From Betaproteobacteria bacterium (GTDB lineage: Bacteria > Pseudomonadota > Gammaproteobacteria > Burkholderiales > Ga0077523), in contig JANXYG010000056.1 in the NCBI GenBank assembly GCA_025350245.1, positions 1-64,000 on the forward strand: 64,000 nucleotides of DNA, given 5' to 3'. The position numbers and the translations under genes were made by a program. Position 1 is the first letter of the stretch; each line of letters begins with the position of its first letter. Under the pieces are notes generated by a model. That model saw nothing but the letters and a program-made list of their open reading frames with translations, had not been told where the DNA came from and ran no database searches. Positions 51,948 to 64,000 of the stretch are shown here, piece after piece.

Positions 51948-52722
51948 GTTGCGCATCATCAATCTTAATCTCAACGGCATCCGTTCGGCGGCCGCCAAAG
52001 GCTTCTTCGACTGGCTCGGCCAGCAGGGTGCCGACGTCGTCTGCGTGCAGGAAATCAAGGCCCAGGCCGCGGACCTGACCGATGCCCTGCGGGCTCCCGC
52101 CGGCTTCGCCGGGCATTTCCATCACGCCGAGAAGAAAGGCTACAGCGGCGTGGGACTGTACTGCCGCCGCGCCCCCGATCGTGTCGTCGAAGGCCTCGGC
52201 ATCGCCGACATCGACGCCGAGGGCCGCTACCTGCAGGCCGACTTCGGCGATCTCAGCGTCGTCTCACTTTACCTGCCTTCCGGCGCCTCGTCGGAACAAC
52301 GTCTCGGCATCAAGTTCCGCTTCCTGGAGCGCTTCATCCCGCGACTCGACCAACTCGCGAACAGCGGCCGGCAGGTCGTGCTGTGTGGCGACTGGAACAT
52401 CGCCCATAAGCCGATCGACCTCAAGAACTGGAAATCGAACCAGAAGAATTCCGGCTTCCTGCCCGAGGAAAGGGCCTGGCTCGACGGGGTCATCGACACC
52501 CTCGGCTATGTCGATGTCTTCCGCACCCTTGACCCGCGACCGGAACAATACACATGGTGGTCCAACCGCGGCCAGGCCTGGGCCAAGAACGTGGGGTGGC
52601 GACTGGACTACCAGCTTGCGACGCCCGCCCTGGCCGGTCTGGCGCGCGGGGTATCGGTCTACCGCGATGCGCGCTTCTCCGACCACGCGCCGGTCACGGT
52701 GGATTACGACTACCGGTGGTAG
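51946..52722 (+). CDS. Exodeoxyribonuclease III (AP endonuclease)
   Basis: '[39 protein letters not shown]', '[18 protein letters not shown]', '[16 protein letters not shown]'. Confidence 0.95.
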   Translation: MLRIINLNLNGIRSAAAKGFFDWLGQQGADVVCVQEIKAQAADLTDALRAPAGFAGHFHHAEKKGYSGVGLYCRRAPDRVVEGLGIADIDAEGRYLQADFGDLSVVSLYLPSGASSEQRLGIKFRFLERFIPRLDQLANSGRQVVLCGDWNIAHKPIDLKNWKSNQKNSGFLPEERAWLDGVIDTLGYVDVFRTLDPRPEQYTWWSNRGQAWAKNVGWRLDYQLATPALAGLARGVSVYRDARFSDHAPVTVDYDYRW

Positions 52723-54016
52723 CGGAGGTCGGCGCCGGATTACCGCTGGCACCGTCTTCCAGCAGCCTCCACGGGGCCACCCAAGCCAGAAGCGCCATCC
52801 CGGGCAACGCCAGCAGCACGCACAGCCAGAAGAAACCGAACCAGCCCGCCTGTTCCACCAGCCAGCCGGCGCCCGCATTGAACACCGTGCGCGGCACTGC
52901 CGCGAGGCTGGTGAACAAGGCGAATTGCGTGGCCGTGTAGGCGGGGTGCGTCGCGCGCGCGATGAAGGCGACGAACGCGGCAGTGCCCAGGCCCACGCCC
53001 AGCGCTTCGAAGCCGATCACCGCCGCCAGCGATGCCAGCTCCGTGGCGCCGATCGAGGGAAACGGGCCGACGCTGGCGAGCCAGGCGAAACCGATGATGC
53101 TCGCCACCTGCACCACGCCGAAGATCCACAGCGCGCGGTTGATGCCCAGACGCACCATCCACAGGCCGCCGAGCAGGCCACCGATCACGGCCGGCCACAG
53201 CCCCGCGTTCTTCGCCACCAGTCCGATGTCGGATTTGGTGAAGCCCATGTCGAGATAGAACGGCGTCGCCAGTGCCGTCGCCATGCTATCGCCGAGCTTG
53301 TAGAAGAACACGAAGCCCAGCACCAGCGCGGCACCCTGCCACCCGGCGCGCCCGACAAACTCGCGAAACGGTTCGATCACAGCGAGCCGGAGCGTCTTCG
53401 GCTGCACCCCGGTGATCGCCGGCTCGCGGACCAGCAACGCCATGACCGTGCCGGGCAGCATGAACAACGCCGTCACCAGGAACACGGTGGGCCAGGGCAG
53501 GCGGTCGGCGAGGATCAGCGACAATGAACCCGGCACCAGACCCGCCACCCGGTAGGCATTCACGTGCACCGCGTTGCCGAGACCAAGCTCCGTCTCCCGC
53601 AGCAGCTCGCGCCGATACGCGTCGAGCACGATGTCCTGGGTCGCGCTCAGGAATGCCAACGCCGTCGCGGCGTACACGATCAGGGGCAGATCGTCGCGCG
53701 GCGACAATGTTCCCATGAGCGGGATGATCGCCAGCAGCGCCACCTGCGTCGTCAGCATCCAGCCGCGGCGGCGGCCGAGCAGCGGCAGGGCGTAGCGGTC
53801 AAGCAGCGGCGCCCACAGGAACTTCCAGGTGTACGGAAACTGGATCAGCGCGAAGGCGCCGATCGCGCGCAGACTGATACCTTCGGTGCGTAGCCACGCC
53901 GGCACCAGGTTGAGCAGGATGTAAAGCGGCAGACCGGAACTGAAGCCGGTGAAGACGCAGATCAGCATGCGGCGCGACAGCAGCGCGGCAAGCACCGGCG
54001 GGCGGGCGGGCGTCAT
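52694..54016 (-). CDS. AmpG-family MFS permease (muropeptide transporter-like)
   Basis: 'FTGFSSGLPLYILLNLVPAWLRTEGISLRAIGAFALIQFPYTWKFLWAPLLDRY'. Confidence 0.92.
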   Translation of the reverse strand: MTPARPPVLAALLSRRMLICVFTGFSSGLPLYILLNLVPAWLRTEGISLRAIGAFALIQFPYTWKFLWAPLLDRYALPLLGRRRGWMLTTQVALLAIIPLMGTLSPRDDLPLIVYAATALAFLSATQDIVLDAYRRELLRETELGLGNAVHVNAYRVAGLVPGSLSLILADRLPWPTVFLVTALFMLPGTVMALLVREPAITGVQPKTLRLAVIEPFREFVGRAGWQGAALVLGFVFFYKLGDSMATALATPFYLDMGFTKSDIGLVAKNAGLWPAVIGGLLGGLWMVRLGINRALWIFGVVQVASIIGFAWLASVGPFPSIGATELASLAAVIGFEALGVGLGTAAFVAFIARATHPAYTATQFALFTSLAAVPRTVFNAGAGWLVEQAGWFGFFWLCVLLALPGMALLAWVAPWRLLEDGASGNPAPTSATTGSRNPP

Positions 54017-54034
54017 GTGCGAACCCGTCCGGGG

Positions 54035-54628
54035 TCAGTTGCCGCGGTCGAGCCTGCACACCGCGATGGCGCCCCGCATGTTCGGCCACGCGTGCACCGG
54101 ACGGCCGTCGGTGAGCACGATGCGCTCGACCACGCGGACGCCGAACGAGTCGCAGAAACGGTCGAAGTCGTCGATGGTGAACAGATGGATGTTGGGCGTG
54201 TCGTACCACTGGTACGGCAACTCGCGCGACACCGGCATGTGTCCGGCCAGCAACTGGATGCGCGCGCGCCAGTAGCCGAAATTGGGAAAGCTCACGATGC
54301 CTTCCCGACCCACGCGCAGGATCTCCTTGACGATGGATTCGGTCTGCTGGACCGCCTGCAGGGTCTGCGACAGGATCACGTAGTCGAAGGATCCGGTCTC
54401 GAAGCCCGACAGGCCGCGCTCCAGATCGGCCTGGATCACGTTCACGCCGTTCTTCATGCAAGCCAGCACGTTCTGGTCGTCGATGTCGACGCCGTAGGCC
54501 GTGGCGCCGCGCGACTCCTTCAGGAACCGCAGCAATGAACCGTCGCCGCAACCGAGGTCGAGCACGCTCGCGCCCGGCCGCACCCACTTGGCGATGGCAT
54601 CGAAGTCGGCGCGTTTCGGTGAGTTCAT
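54035..54628 (-). CDS. metW: Methionine biosynthesis protein MetW
   Basis: 'VLDLGCGDGSLLRFLKESRGATAYGVDIDDQNVLACMKNGVNVIQADLERGL'; next to metX. Confidence 0.95.
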   Translation of the reverse strand: MNSPKRADFDAIAKWVRPGASVLDLGCGDGSLLRFLKESRGATAYGVDIDDQNVLACMKNGVNVIQADLERGLSGFETGSFDYVILSQTLQAVQQTESIVKEILRVGREGIVSFPNFGYWRARIQLLAGHMPVSRELPYQWYDTPNIHLFTIDDFDRFCDSFGVRVVERIVLTDGRPVHAWPNMRGAIAVCRLDRGN

Positions 54629-54740
54629 GCCCTCGGCCTCCGACCCATATCGCGAACGCTCCACTGCACCTGTCGGCCTCCGCTGGCCCTCGCCTGACCG
54701 TCGATCCCCATCCTGCGGATGGGGCCCCTCGCCGGGTGGC

Positions 54741-55883
54741 TCATGCCAGCAGCCGCTCCATCGCGGCAGCGATCAACCCGTGATAGCGCGGATCGGCCAT
54801 CAGGAAAGCGTCGTGGCCGTGGGGCGCGTCGATCTCGGCGTAGCTCACGTCGAGGCGATTGTCGAGCAGCGCCTTGACGATCTCGCGCGAGCGGGCGGGC
54901 GAGAAGCGCCAGTCGGAGGTGAACGACACGACGAGGAAGCGCGCCTGGGCCGGCGCCATTGCCGCGGTCAGCGATCCGCCATGCGCGAACGCCGGGTCGA
55001 AGTAGTCGAGCGCCTTGGTGATGCGCAGATAGGTGTTGGCGTCGAAGTAGGTGGAGAACTTGTCGCCCTGGTAGCGCAGATAGGACTCGATCTCGAACTC
55101 GACATCGAAGCCGAACTTGTAACCGCCACCGCGCAACTCGCGGCCGAATTTCTCGGCCATGGCGTCGTCGGACAGATAGGTGATGTGCCCGAGCATGCGG
55201 GCGAGTCGCAGACCGCGCCGCGGCACGACACCGTGCGCGTAGTAGTTGCCACCGTGGAAATCGGGGTCGGTCGTGATGGCCTGGCGCGCGACCTCGTTGA
55301 AAGCGATGTTCTGTGCCGATAACCTGGGCGCTGCGGCGCTGACCACTGCCAGCCGCACCCGATCCGGATAAGCGATGGTCCATTGCAGCGCCTGCATGGC
55401 GCCGAGGCTGCCGCCGATGACCGCCGCGAACCGATCGATGCCCAGCCTCGTGGCCAGCCGTGCCTGGGTCTCGACCCAGTCCTCGACCGTGACGACAGGA
55501 AAGTCCGCGCCCCATGGAACCCCGGTGGCGGGATTGACCGTGGCCGGACCGGTCGACCCGTGGCACCCGCCGAGATTGTTCACGCCGATGACGAAAAAAT
55601 GGTCGGTGTCGACCGGCTTGCCGGGCCCGATCAGGTTGTCCCACCAGCCGACGTTCTTAGGGTCGTCCGCGTACCAGCCGGCGACATGGTGCGAAGCGTT
55701 CAGCGCATGACAAACCAGCACTGCATTCGAACGATCCGCGTTGAGCTTGCCGTACGTCTCGTAGCGCAACGAATACGACGGCATGGTCGCGCCGCTCTTG
55801 AACGCCAGTGGCGTGTCGAACACGGCATCCTGCGGAACGACCGCGCCCACCGATCCGGGCGGCACTCCGACGCCGACGTTCAT
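54741..55883 (-). CDS. metX: Homoserine O-acyltransferase MetX
   Basis: '[34 protein letters not shown]', nucleophile '[15 protein letters not shown]', 'APHGHDAFL'. Confidence 0.95.
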   Translation of the reverse strand: MNVGVGVPPGSVGAVVPQDAVFDTPLAFKSGATMPSYSLRYETYGKLNADRSNAVLVCHALNASHHVAGWYADDPKNVGWWDNLIGPGKPVDTDHFFVIGVNNLGGCHGSTGPATVNPATGVPWGADFPVVTVEDWVETQARLATRLGIDRFAAVIGGSLGAMQALQWTIAYPDRVRLAVVSAAAPRLSAQNIAFNEVARQAITTDPDFHGGNYYAHGVVPRRGLRLARMLGHITYLSDDAMAEKFGRELRGGGYKFGFDVEFEIESYLRYQGDKFSTYFDANTYLRITKALDYFDPAFAHGGSLTAAMAPAQARFLVVSFTSDWRFSPARSREIVKALLDNRLDVSYAEIDAPHGHDAFLMADPRYHGLIAAAMERLLA

Positions 55884-55889
55884 GGCGCT

Positions 55890-56462
55890 TCAGCCTTCGT
55901 CGTCGTCGGCAGCGGTGGACGCGGGCCGGATCGCCTGCACCCGGCGCAACACCTGCGCCACCGCGTCGCTTTGCATGTTCTGGAACAACAGCGTCGCCTC
56001 CGCTTCCTTGGCGAGAATCGCGGTGTCGTCGTAGGTGAGATCGCGCAGCAGCACCACCTCGCTCGATTTAAGCCACTGCTTGCCCTTGCCGTCGTGCACC
56101 CGGAAACTGACCCGGTAGCGCAACTGGAACTCGCGCACGCGACCCCCGCCCGACACCGCGAGAATCTGGCGCTCCTGCGAGTCGCCCTGCAAGGTGAGGA
56201 TCGCCTGGGCCTCGCCTATGCTCGACGCGAGCCGGGTTGCGCTGCTGCTCTGGATCGCGCGCTTGAGCTGCCCGGCGAACACCGAGTAGTCCATACCTTC
56301 GACGTACAACGTCTCGAACGGCAGATCGGCCTTGCCGCGCAACTGGAAGCCGCAGGCGGTCAGGGTCAGCAGCGCCAGCAACAGGCCGACACGAACAAGC
56401 ATCGAGGGCGAAGGCGCATCACCGCGCAACCTGGAGGCCAACGTCATGCTGGACCCTCGCAA
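55890..56462 (-). CDS. lptE: LPS-assembly lipoprotein LptE
   Basis: Lipobox 'LLALLTLTACGFQLRGKADLPF'; follows leuS. Confidence 0.9.
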   Translation of the reverse strand: MRGSSMTLASRLRGDAPSPSMLVRVGLLLALLTLTACGFQLRGKADLPFETLYVEGMDYSVFAGQLKRAIQSSSATRLASSIGEAQAILTLQGDSQERQILAVSGGGRVREFQLRYRVSFRVHDGKGKQWLKSSEVVLLRDLTYDDTAILAKEAEATLLFQNMQSDAVAQVLRRVQAIRPASTAADDDEG

Positions 56463-56463
56463 A

Positions 56464-56543
56464 CGGAGGGTCGGCGTTCCGCAGGGGCCCCGAGAAACGC
56501 CGCGCCCCCTCGCGGGGGAAGGCGCAGCTTGGGGGCGGGCGTC
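56464..56543 (+). repeat. Dispersed intergenic repeat, copy 6 (leuS/lptE spacer, divergent)
   Basis: CGGAGGGTCGGCGTTCCGCAGGGGCCCCGAGAAACGCCGCGCCCCCTCGCGGGGGAAGGCGCAGCTTGGGGGCGGGCGTC. Confidence 0.8.
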
Positions 56544-56546
56544 ACT

Positions 56547-59156
<2,610 letters not shown>

Positions 59157-59265
59157 TTATGTCATTGGTCGGCGGTTAAGCCTTCGATTATAGCCACTGG
59201 CATCCGCGGACCCGCGTTTCGCGTATCAACCCGAAGCAGCGGTAACGAACCTCGAGGAGCCCGTC

Positions 59266-60150
59266 ATGAAAGTTGTATCCCTTGCCACTGCCAGCCTGCT
59301 TTGCGGCCTGGCCGGCACCGTCCAGGCCGCCACCCCGGACGTACTGGTGGAAGGCGTCAACATGCCCGCCTGGGTGACCCGCGGTGGCCGTATGGAGCCG
59401 CTCGGCATCGGCGCCCACTTGAAGGCGTCGGACGAAATCACCACTGCCGAGGGTTCTCGGGTGCTGCTGCGCCTGGCCGACGGCAGCGCGGTCAAGCTCG
59501 GCGAAAACGCCCGTTTCGTGGTCGGCGCCGCCGCCCAGAAGCGCGACGGCGCCAATCCGCTGTTCCAGGCAACCCTGCGGGTCATTGCCGGCGCCTTCCG
59601 GTTCACGACCTCCGCCCTGGCCAAGGTTCGCAGCCAGCGCGACGTGACCATCGAGTTCCCGACCGTGACCGCCGGCGTACGCGGCACCGATGTGTGGGGC
59701 AAGGCCGGTGCCGACCGCGATTTCGTGGTGCTCATCGAAGGCAAGATCGGTGTGAAACGGGGCGATGAAGCCGAAGTGGCGATGAACGAGTCGCGCAGCC
59801 TCTTCGATGCCCCGAAAGGCGCGCCGACCCCACCGTTGAGCCAGATCACCCCTGAACTGCTCGACAAATATGCCGCCGAAACCGAGATCAGTGCCGGCAG
59901 CGGTGCCGCACAGGCCGGCGGGCGATGGAAGGTGACGGTGGCGGCCTCGGAATCGCAGAGCGAAGCCCTGGGCGCCTACGACAAGCTGCGCGGCGCTGGT
60001 TATGCCGCCGCGATCGCGCCGCTCAACCGCGACGGCAAGACCCGTTTCATGGTGCGCATCGGCAACCTCGCCAGCGAGAAGGACGCCTTGCAACTGGCGC
60101 TGCGACTCAAGCTGCGGCTCGGGTTCGAGTCCGCGTCGGTGTCGATGTAG
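59266..60150 (+). CDS. FecR-domain protein with C-terminal SPOR-like domain
   Basis: Signal peptide; FecR 'VLLRLADGSAVKLGENARF..GVRGTDVWGKAGADRDFVVLIEGKIGV'; C-terminal 'RWKVTVAASESQSEALGAYDKLRGAGYAAAIAPLNRDGKTRFMVRIGNLAS'. Confidence 0.87.
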   Translation: MKVVSLATASLLCGLAGTVQAATPDVLVEGVNMPAWVTRGGRMEPLGIGAHLKASDEITTAEGSRVLLRLADGSAVKLGENARFVVGAAAQKRDGANPLFQATLRVIAGAFRFTTSALAKVRSQRDVTIEFPTVTAGVRGTDVWGKAGADRDFVVLIEGKIGVKRGDEAEVAMNESRSLFDAPKGAPTPPLSQITPELLDKYAAETEISAGSGAAQAGGRWKVTVAASESQSEALGAYDKLRGAGYAAAIAPLNRDGKTRFMVRIGNLASEKDALQLALRLKLRLGFESASVSM

Positions 60151-60186
60151 GCAACCGGATCAGCGCTCGCCAAGCCGCTCTCAAGC

Positions 60187-60272
60187 GAAGGGGCAGCATC
60201 CGCAGGGTTTCCCGAGGAATGCTGCGCCCCCTGGAGGGGGAAGGCGAAGCGCAGCGCAGCCTGGGGGTGGAC
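60187..60272 (+). repeat. Dispersed intergenic repeat, copy 7 (FecR/60279 convergent spacer)
   Basis: GGGGCAGCATCCGCAGGGTTTCCCGAGGAATGCTGCGCCCCCTGGAGGGGGAAGGCGAAGCGCAGCGCAGCCTGGGGGTGGA. Confidence 0.9.
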
Positions 60273-60278
60273 CAGACC

Positions 60279-60659
60279 TTATTCAGTGGGCGGTTTGCAG
60301 TAGCGGCTGCCCCAGTCGAGGATGGTGTCGAGCGCAGCCTTGCGGCGGATGCCGTACTTGAGGCCGCGCATCATCACGCCCTCGCCATTGGACTGCCGCA
60401 CCACCCGCCCGCTGTAATTGATGCGATCGAGGTCGCCGACCAGGACTTCGCCCTGCTCCAGTAGCACCGGCGTCAGCTTGAGCACGACCCCGTGGCCGTC
60501 CTGGTTCTTGGTCAGGACGAAATCGCAGCGTTCGCTGCTCCAGTCGACCATCACTTCGCTCGCCGCACCCGCGACACCAGTGGCCATGGACAAGCACGCT
60601 CCCAGAAGGGTCGCGTGCAACAGACGTGAAGCGGATGCAGCCATCGAGATCGTCTCCAT
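60279..60659 (-). CDS. Small secreted protein of unknown function
   Basis: Signal peptide 'LLHATLLGACLSMATGVAGAASEV', 'VDWSSERCDFVLTKNQDGHGVVLKLTPVLLEQGEVLVGDLDRINYSGRVV'. Confidence 0.65.
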   Translation of the reverse strand: METISMAASASRLLHATLLGACLSMATGVAGAASEVMVDWSSERCDFVLTKNQDGHGVVLKLTPVLLEQGEVLVGDLDRINYSGRVVRQSNGEGVMMRGLKYGIRRKAALDTILDWGSRYCKPPTE

Positions 60660-60728
60660 ACAGGGTCAAGAAGCCAGGGAAGGTACCAGGGTCGCCACTA
60701 TAATCGACAGCTGCTTCCCGGTGCGGTC

Positions 60729-62924
60729 ATGACTTCCTCCCTTCTCGACGGTCTCAATCCCCAGCAGCTCGAAGCGGTAACCCTGCCGCAGATGTCGGCG
60801 CTGATCCTCGCCGGCGCCGGCAGCGGCAAGACCCGGGTCCTGACCACGCGCATCGCCTGGCTGATCCAGACCGGGCAGGTGAGTTCGATGGGATTGCTCG
60901 CGGTGACCTTCACCAACAAGGCGGCGCGCGAGATGCTAACGCGCATCTCGGCCATGCTGCCGATCAACCCGCGCGGCATGTGGGTCGGCACCTTCCATGG
61001 CCTGTGCAACCGGCTGCTGCGGGCGCATCACCGCGACGCCCAGTTGCCGCAGGGCTTCCAAATCCTTGATTCAACCGACCAGTTGGCGCTGGTCAAGCGG
61101 GTCATGCGGGGGCTGGGTGTCGACGACGACAAGTATCCGCCGCGACAGGCGCAGTGGTTCATCAACGGCAACAAGGAAGCCGGGCTGCGGGCGGCGTCGG
61201 TGGAAACCACCGACGACTTCTCGCGCCGCTTCAACGACGTCTATGCCGCTTACGAACGGCAATGCCAGACCGAAGGCGTGGTCGACTTCGCCGAGCTGCT
61301 GCTGCGCTGCCACGAACTGCTCCAACGCAACGAAGTGCTGCGCGCGCACTACCAGGCGCGCTTCAGGCACATCCTCGTGGACGAGTTCCAGGACACCAAC
61401 AAGCTGCAGTACTCGTGGCTCAAGCTGCTGGCAGGGCGCGATGCGGCCGTGCTCGCGGTCGGTGACGACGACCAGTCGATCTACGCCTTCCGCGGCGCCG
61501 ACATCGGCAACATGGCCGCATTCGAGCGCGACTTCCGCATCGACAAGGTGATCAAGCTGGAGCAGAACTACCGCTCCCACGGCAACATCCTCGATGCCGC
61601 CAACGCGTTGATCTCGCGCAATCGCGAGCGGCTCGGCAAGAACCTCTGGACCGATGCGGGTCAGGGCGAACCGCTGCGCATCTACGAGGCGCCCACCGAC
61701 GGCGACGAGGCCCGCTTCATCGTCGAGGAATCGCGGGCGCTGCACCGCGATGGCATCCGCTTCGGCGAGATGGCGTTGCTGTATCGCTCGAACGCCCAGT
61801 CGCGGGTGCTCGAACACACGCTGTTCAGCGCCGGCATCTCCTACCGGGTGTACGGCGGCCTGCGTTTCTTCGAGCGCCAGGAAATCAAACACGCGCTGGC
61901 CTACCTGCGGCTGGTGTCGAATCCGGAGGACGACGGCGCCATGCTGCGGATCGTCAATTTTCCGACGCGCGGCATCGGCAACCGCAGCATCGAGCAGTTG
62001 CAGGAAGCGTCCAAGGTGCGCGGCACCAGCCTGTGGCAGACGGCATGCAGCAGCTCACTCTCGGGCAAGGCCGGCACCAGCATCGGCATCTTCGTGAAGT
62101 TGATCGAAGGACTCAAGCACTCGGTCACCGGCCTGCCGCTGTCCGAAATCGTCGAGCAGGTGGTCGACGGCAGCGGGCTCAAGCAGCACTACCAGACCGA
62201 GAAGGAAGGCACCGAGCGCCTCGAGAACCTGGATGAACTGGTGAACGCCGCCGCCACTTTCGTGGTTGAGGACGGATACGACCCGGCCGCCGAGCGGGGC
62301 GGCGCGGTCGATCCGAACGATCCGCTGTCGGCACTGAACTCGTTCCTCGCCCATGCCGCGCTTGAGGCCGGCGAGCACCAGGCCGGTGCCGGCGACGACG
62401 CGATGCAGCTCATGACCGTGCATTCGGCCAAGGGGCTCGAGTTCCAGTCGGTGTTCATCAGCGGTCTCGAGGAAGGTCTGTTTCCGCACGAGAACAGCAT
62501 CAACGAAGACAACGGCATCGAGGAAGAGCGGCGGCTGATGTACGTGGCACTAACCCGCGCGCGGCAGCGTCTGTATCTGTCGTACGCCCAATCGCGCATG
62601 CTGCACGGGCAAACCCGCTACGGCATGCCGTCGCGCTTCCTGGACGAGATTCCCGAGACGCTGATGAAGCGCCTCAACAGCAAGCCGGTATCGTCGTGGT
62701 CATCGCCGTCGATGCGCGGCTTCGGCTCGTTCCCGCCGGTGTCCACCGCCACGACGACCGCCGGCACCTGGCGCATCGGTCAGAACGTGACGCATCCGAA
62801 GTTCGGCGCCGGCGTGATCGTCAATGCCGAGGGCCGCGGCGCCGATGCGCGCGTGCAGGTGAATTTCAGGGATACGGGAATGAAGTGGCTGGCGCTGGAG
62901 TACGCGAAGCTGGCGGCGGGCTGA
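60729..62924 (+). CDS. uvrD: UvrD/Rep-family DNA helicase
   Basis: 'LILAGAGSGKTRVLTTRIAWL', 'ILVDEFQDTNKLQYSWLKLL', 'VGDDDQSIYAFRGADIGNM', 'LMTVHSAKGLEF'. Confidence 0.95.
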   Translation: MTSSLLDGLNPQQLEAVTLPQMSALILAGAGSGKTRVLTTRIAWLIQTGQVSSMGLLAVTFTNKAAREMLTRISAMLPINPRGMWVGTFHGLCNRLLRAHHRDAQLPQGFQILDSTDQLALVKRVMRGLGVDDDKYPPRQAQWFINGNKEAGLRAASVETTDDFSRRFNDVYAAYERQCQTEGVVDFAELLLRCHELLQRNEVLRAHYQARFRHILVDEFQDTNKLQYSWLKLLAGRDAAVLAVGDDDQSIYAFRGADIGNMAAFERDFRIDKVIKLEQNYRSHGNILDAANALISRNRERLGKNLWTDAGQGEPLRIYEAPTDGDEARFIVEESRALHRDGIRFGEMALLYRSNAQSRVLEHTLFSAGISYRVYGGLRFFERQEIKHALAYLRLVSNPEDDGAMLRIVNFPTRGIGNRSIEQLQEASKVRGTSLWQTACSSSLSGKAGTSIGIFVKLIEGLKHSVTGLPLSEIVEQVVDGSGLKQHYQTEKEGTERLENLDELVNAAATFVVEDGYDPAAERGGAVDPNDPLSALNSFLAHAALEAGEHQAGAGDDAMQLMTVHSAKGLEFQSVFISGLEEGLFPHENSINEDNGIEEERRLMYVALTRARQRLYLSYAQSRMLHGQTRYGMPSRFLDEIPETLMKRLNSKPVSSWSSPSMRGFGSFPPVSTATTTAGTWRIGQNVTHPKFGAGVIVNAEGRGADARVQVNFRDTGMKWLALEYAKLAAG

Positions 62925-62989
62925 CCACGATCGGGGACGACTGCTCCAGGCGCCGGCCGCTGCTGCCGCGGCCGACGCCTGCGGCAGGG

Positions 62990-63601
62990 TTACTTCTGGC
63001 CAGTGAGTGCCTTGACGACCTCACCCAGTTGCCGCAGCGACTCCTGGTCTTCCGCGGTCACCACATCGGAGCCCTTGCAGCGTGGGTCGGTACGCTGGAG
63101 AGCGCCGAACATGGCCTTGGTCACGGGAATCGGATCGCAGCCGTGCCCGGTTTCGCAGATGAAGTCGTACTGCGGTTCCGCCTTGACGTGACAGGTGAAG
63201 CAGTTGAGGTTGAGACGGTTGTTCACCTCGGCGAAACCGCGGGTGAATATCTTCGCGCCATTCTTGTCGACGTCGATCCAGAAAAATTCCCAGTCGCGCG
63301 TGGCCGGATTGAAACCCTTGTTCTGCTTGATCATGACCTCGTTGGGCATGAGTTGCACCACCGAGCCTTCCGGATAGTCTCCCTTGCCGGCGGTCGCCAC
63401 GGCAACGGTCTCGGCCAGCTTGCCTGACAGGTTGTCCACGTAGAAGTGGCGCACCTTGGTCATCTCGCTGATGCACTTGAAGCTGTTGTCGTCGACCTTG
63501 ACCCGGTCCTCGGCAGCGCCGGCCCCGACACCCCACACGAACAGCACCGCCGCGATGGCGGCCGACACACCGCCCGTTGCAAGTTTCTCGAAACGATTCA
63601 T
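62990..63601 (-). CDS. Secreted c-type heme protein, candidate cytochrome P460-like
   Basis: Signal peptide 'LATGGVSAAIAAVLFVWGVGAGAAED'; single 'CFTCH'; 'PNEVMIKQNKGFNPATRDWEFFWIDVDKNG'. Start moved to MNRFEKL. Confidence 0.65.
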   Translation of the reverse strand: MNRFEKLATGGVSAAIAAVLFVWGVGAGAAEDRVKVDDNSFKCISEMTKVRHFYVDNLSGKLAETVAVATAGKGDYPEGSVVQLMPNEVMIKQNKGFNPATRDWEFFWIDVDKNGAKIFTRGFAEVNNRLNLNCFTCHVKAEPQYDFICETGHGCDPIPVTKAMFGALQRTDPRCKGSDVVTAEDQESLRQLGEVVKALTGQK

Positions 63602-63834
63602 TGTTGATTTCCCCCTGGAATGGTTGGGCGGTTTTGATTGCCGTTCGAGTGCGGCTGGTCGCTCGGATGCCCCGATACGACAATGTAATATATAGCATAG
63701 GGCTGGGGCGGAAAGGTAGTAGCGGGGTCCTTCACCCACCCCCAGGCGGCGCGGCCGCCACTCGCTACCGCCGCGAGGCGGGGTAGCACCGCAATATCGG
63801 GCAGCCGACAAGCGCACCGGCACTGACGCGAAGC

Positions 63835-64000
63835 TCACCCGCCCACCTCACCCCCGAAGATATCCCGATAACTCACATACACGCTCGGCACCAGCACCGG
63901 CATCATCATCCAGACGGCGAGCGTGAATGCCTGGGGCGGCTCCATCACCGAAGCGAACAGGTGATACAGCCCGTAACCGGCGCCTGCGAACACGAGGCCG
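63835..64000 (-). CDS. Partial membrane protein running off the window edge
   Basis: C-terminal frame GLVFAGAGYGLYHLFASVMEPPQAFTLAVWMMMPVLVPSVYVSYRDIFGGEVGG*. Confidence 0.5.
   Translation of the reverse strand, partial: GLVFAGAGYGLYHLFASVMEPPQAFTLAVWMMMPVLVPSVYVSYRDIFGGEVGG

Overview
This 64 kb window is GC-rich chromosomal DNA. Its gene content (ubiE-ubiJ-ubiB, a DUF3683 FAD/Fe-S oxidoreductase, metX-metW, mreBCD-mrdA-rodA-rlpA, gatCAB) is most consistent with a betaproteobacterium. From left to right it contains: a spermidine/putrescine-type ABC transporter; two RND efflux modules in mirror-image orientation, one with a degraded outer-membrane channel gene; an OprO/OprP-type porin; a ubiquinone cluster; phoB-phoR; a giant FAD/4Fe-4S oxidoreductase divergent from a LysR gene; a small accessory cluster led by a BTAD/SARP-like ATPase regulator; a tRNA-Arg; an olsB/olsA-like lipid pair; the cell-shape operon; gatCAB; pyrE/exoA; metXW; leuS-lptE; uvrD; and a P460-like cytochrome candidate. 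No CRISPR array, transposase, integrase or prophage was seen. The observations most worth follow-up are (1) candidate Pho boxes (11-bp-spaced TGTCA/TGTAAC half-sites) upstream of phoB, the OprO/P-type porin, olsB and one RND pump, suggesting a local phosphate-starvation regulon; (2) the mirrored RND duplication with one pseudogenised OMF; (3) a dispersed ~60-90 bp intergenic repeat, at least seven copies, whose outer stem shows compensatory changes; and (4) the BTAD-ATPase regulator with a divergent methyltransferase operon. All calls come from reading the sequence and the supplied ORF translations. No database search or alignment program was run.
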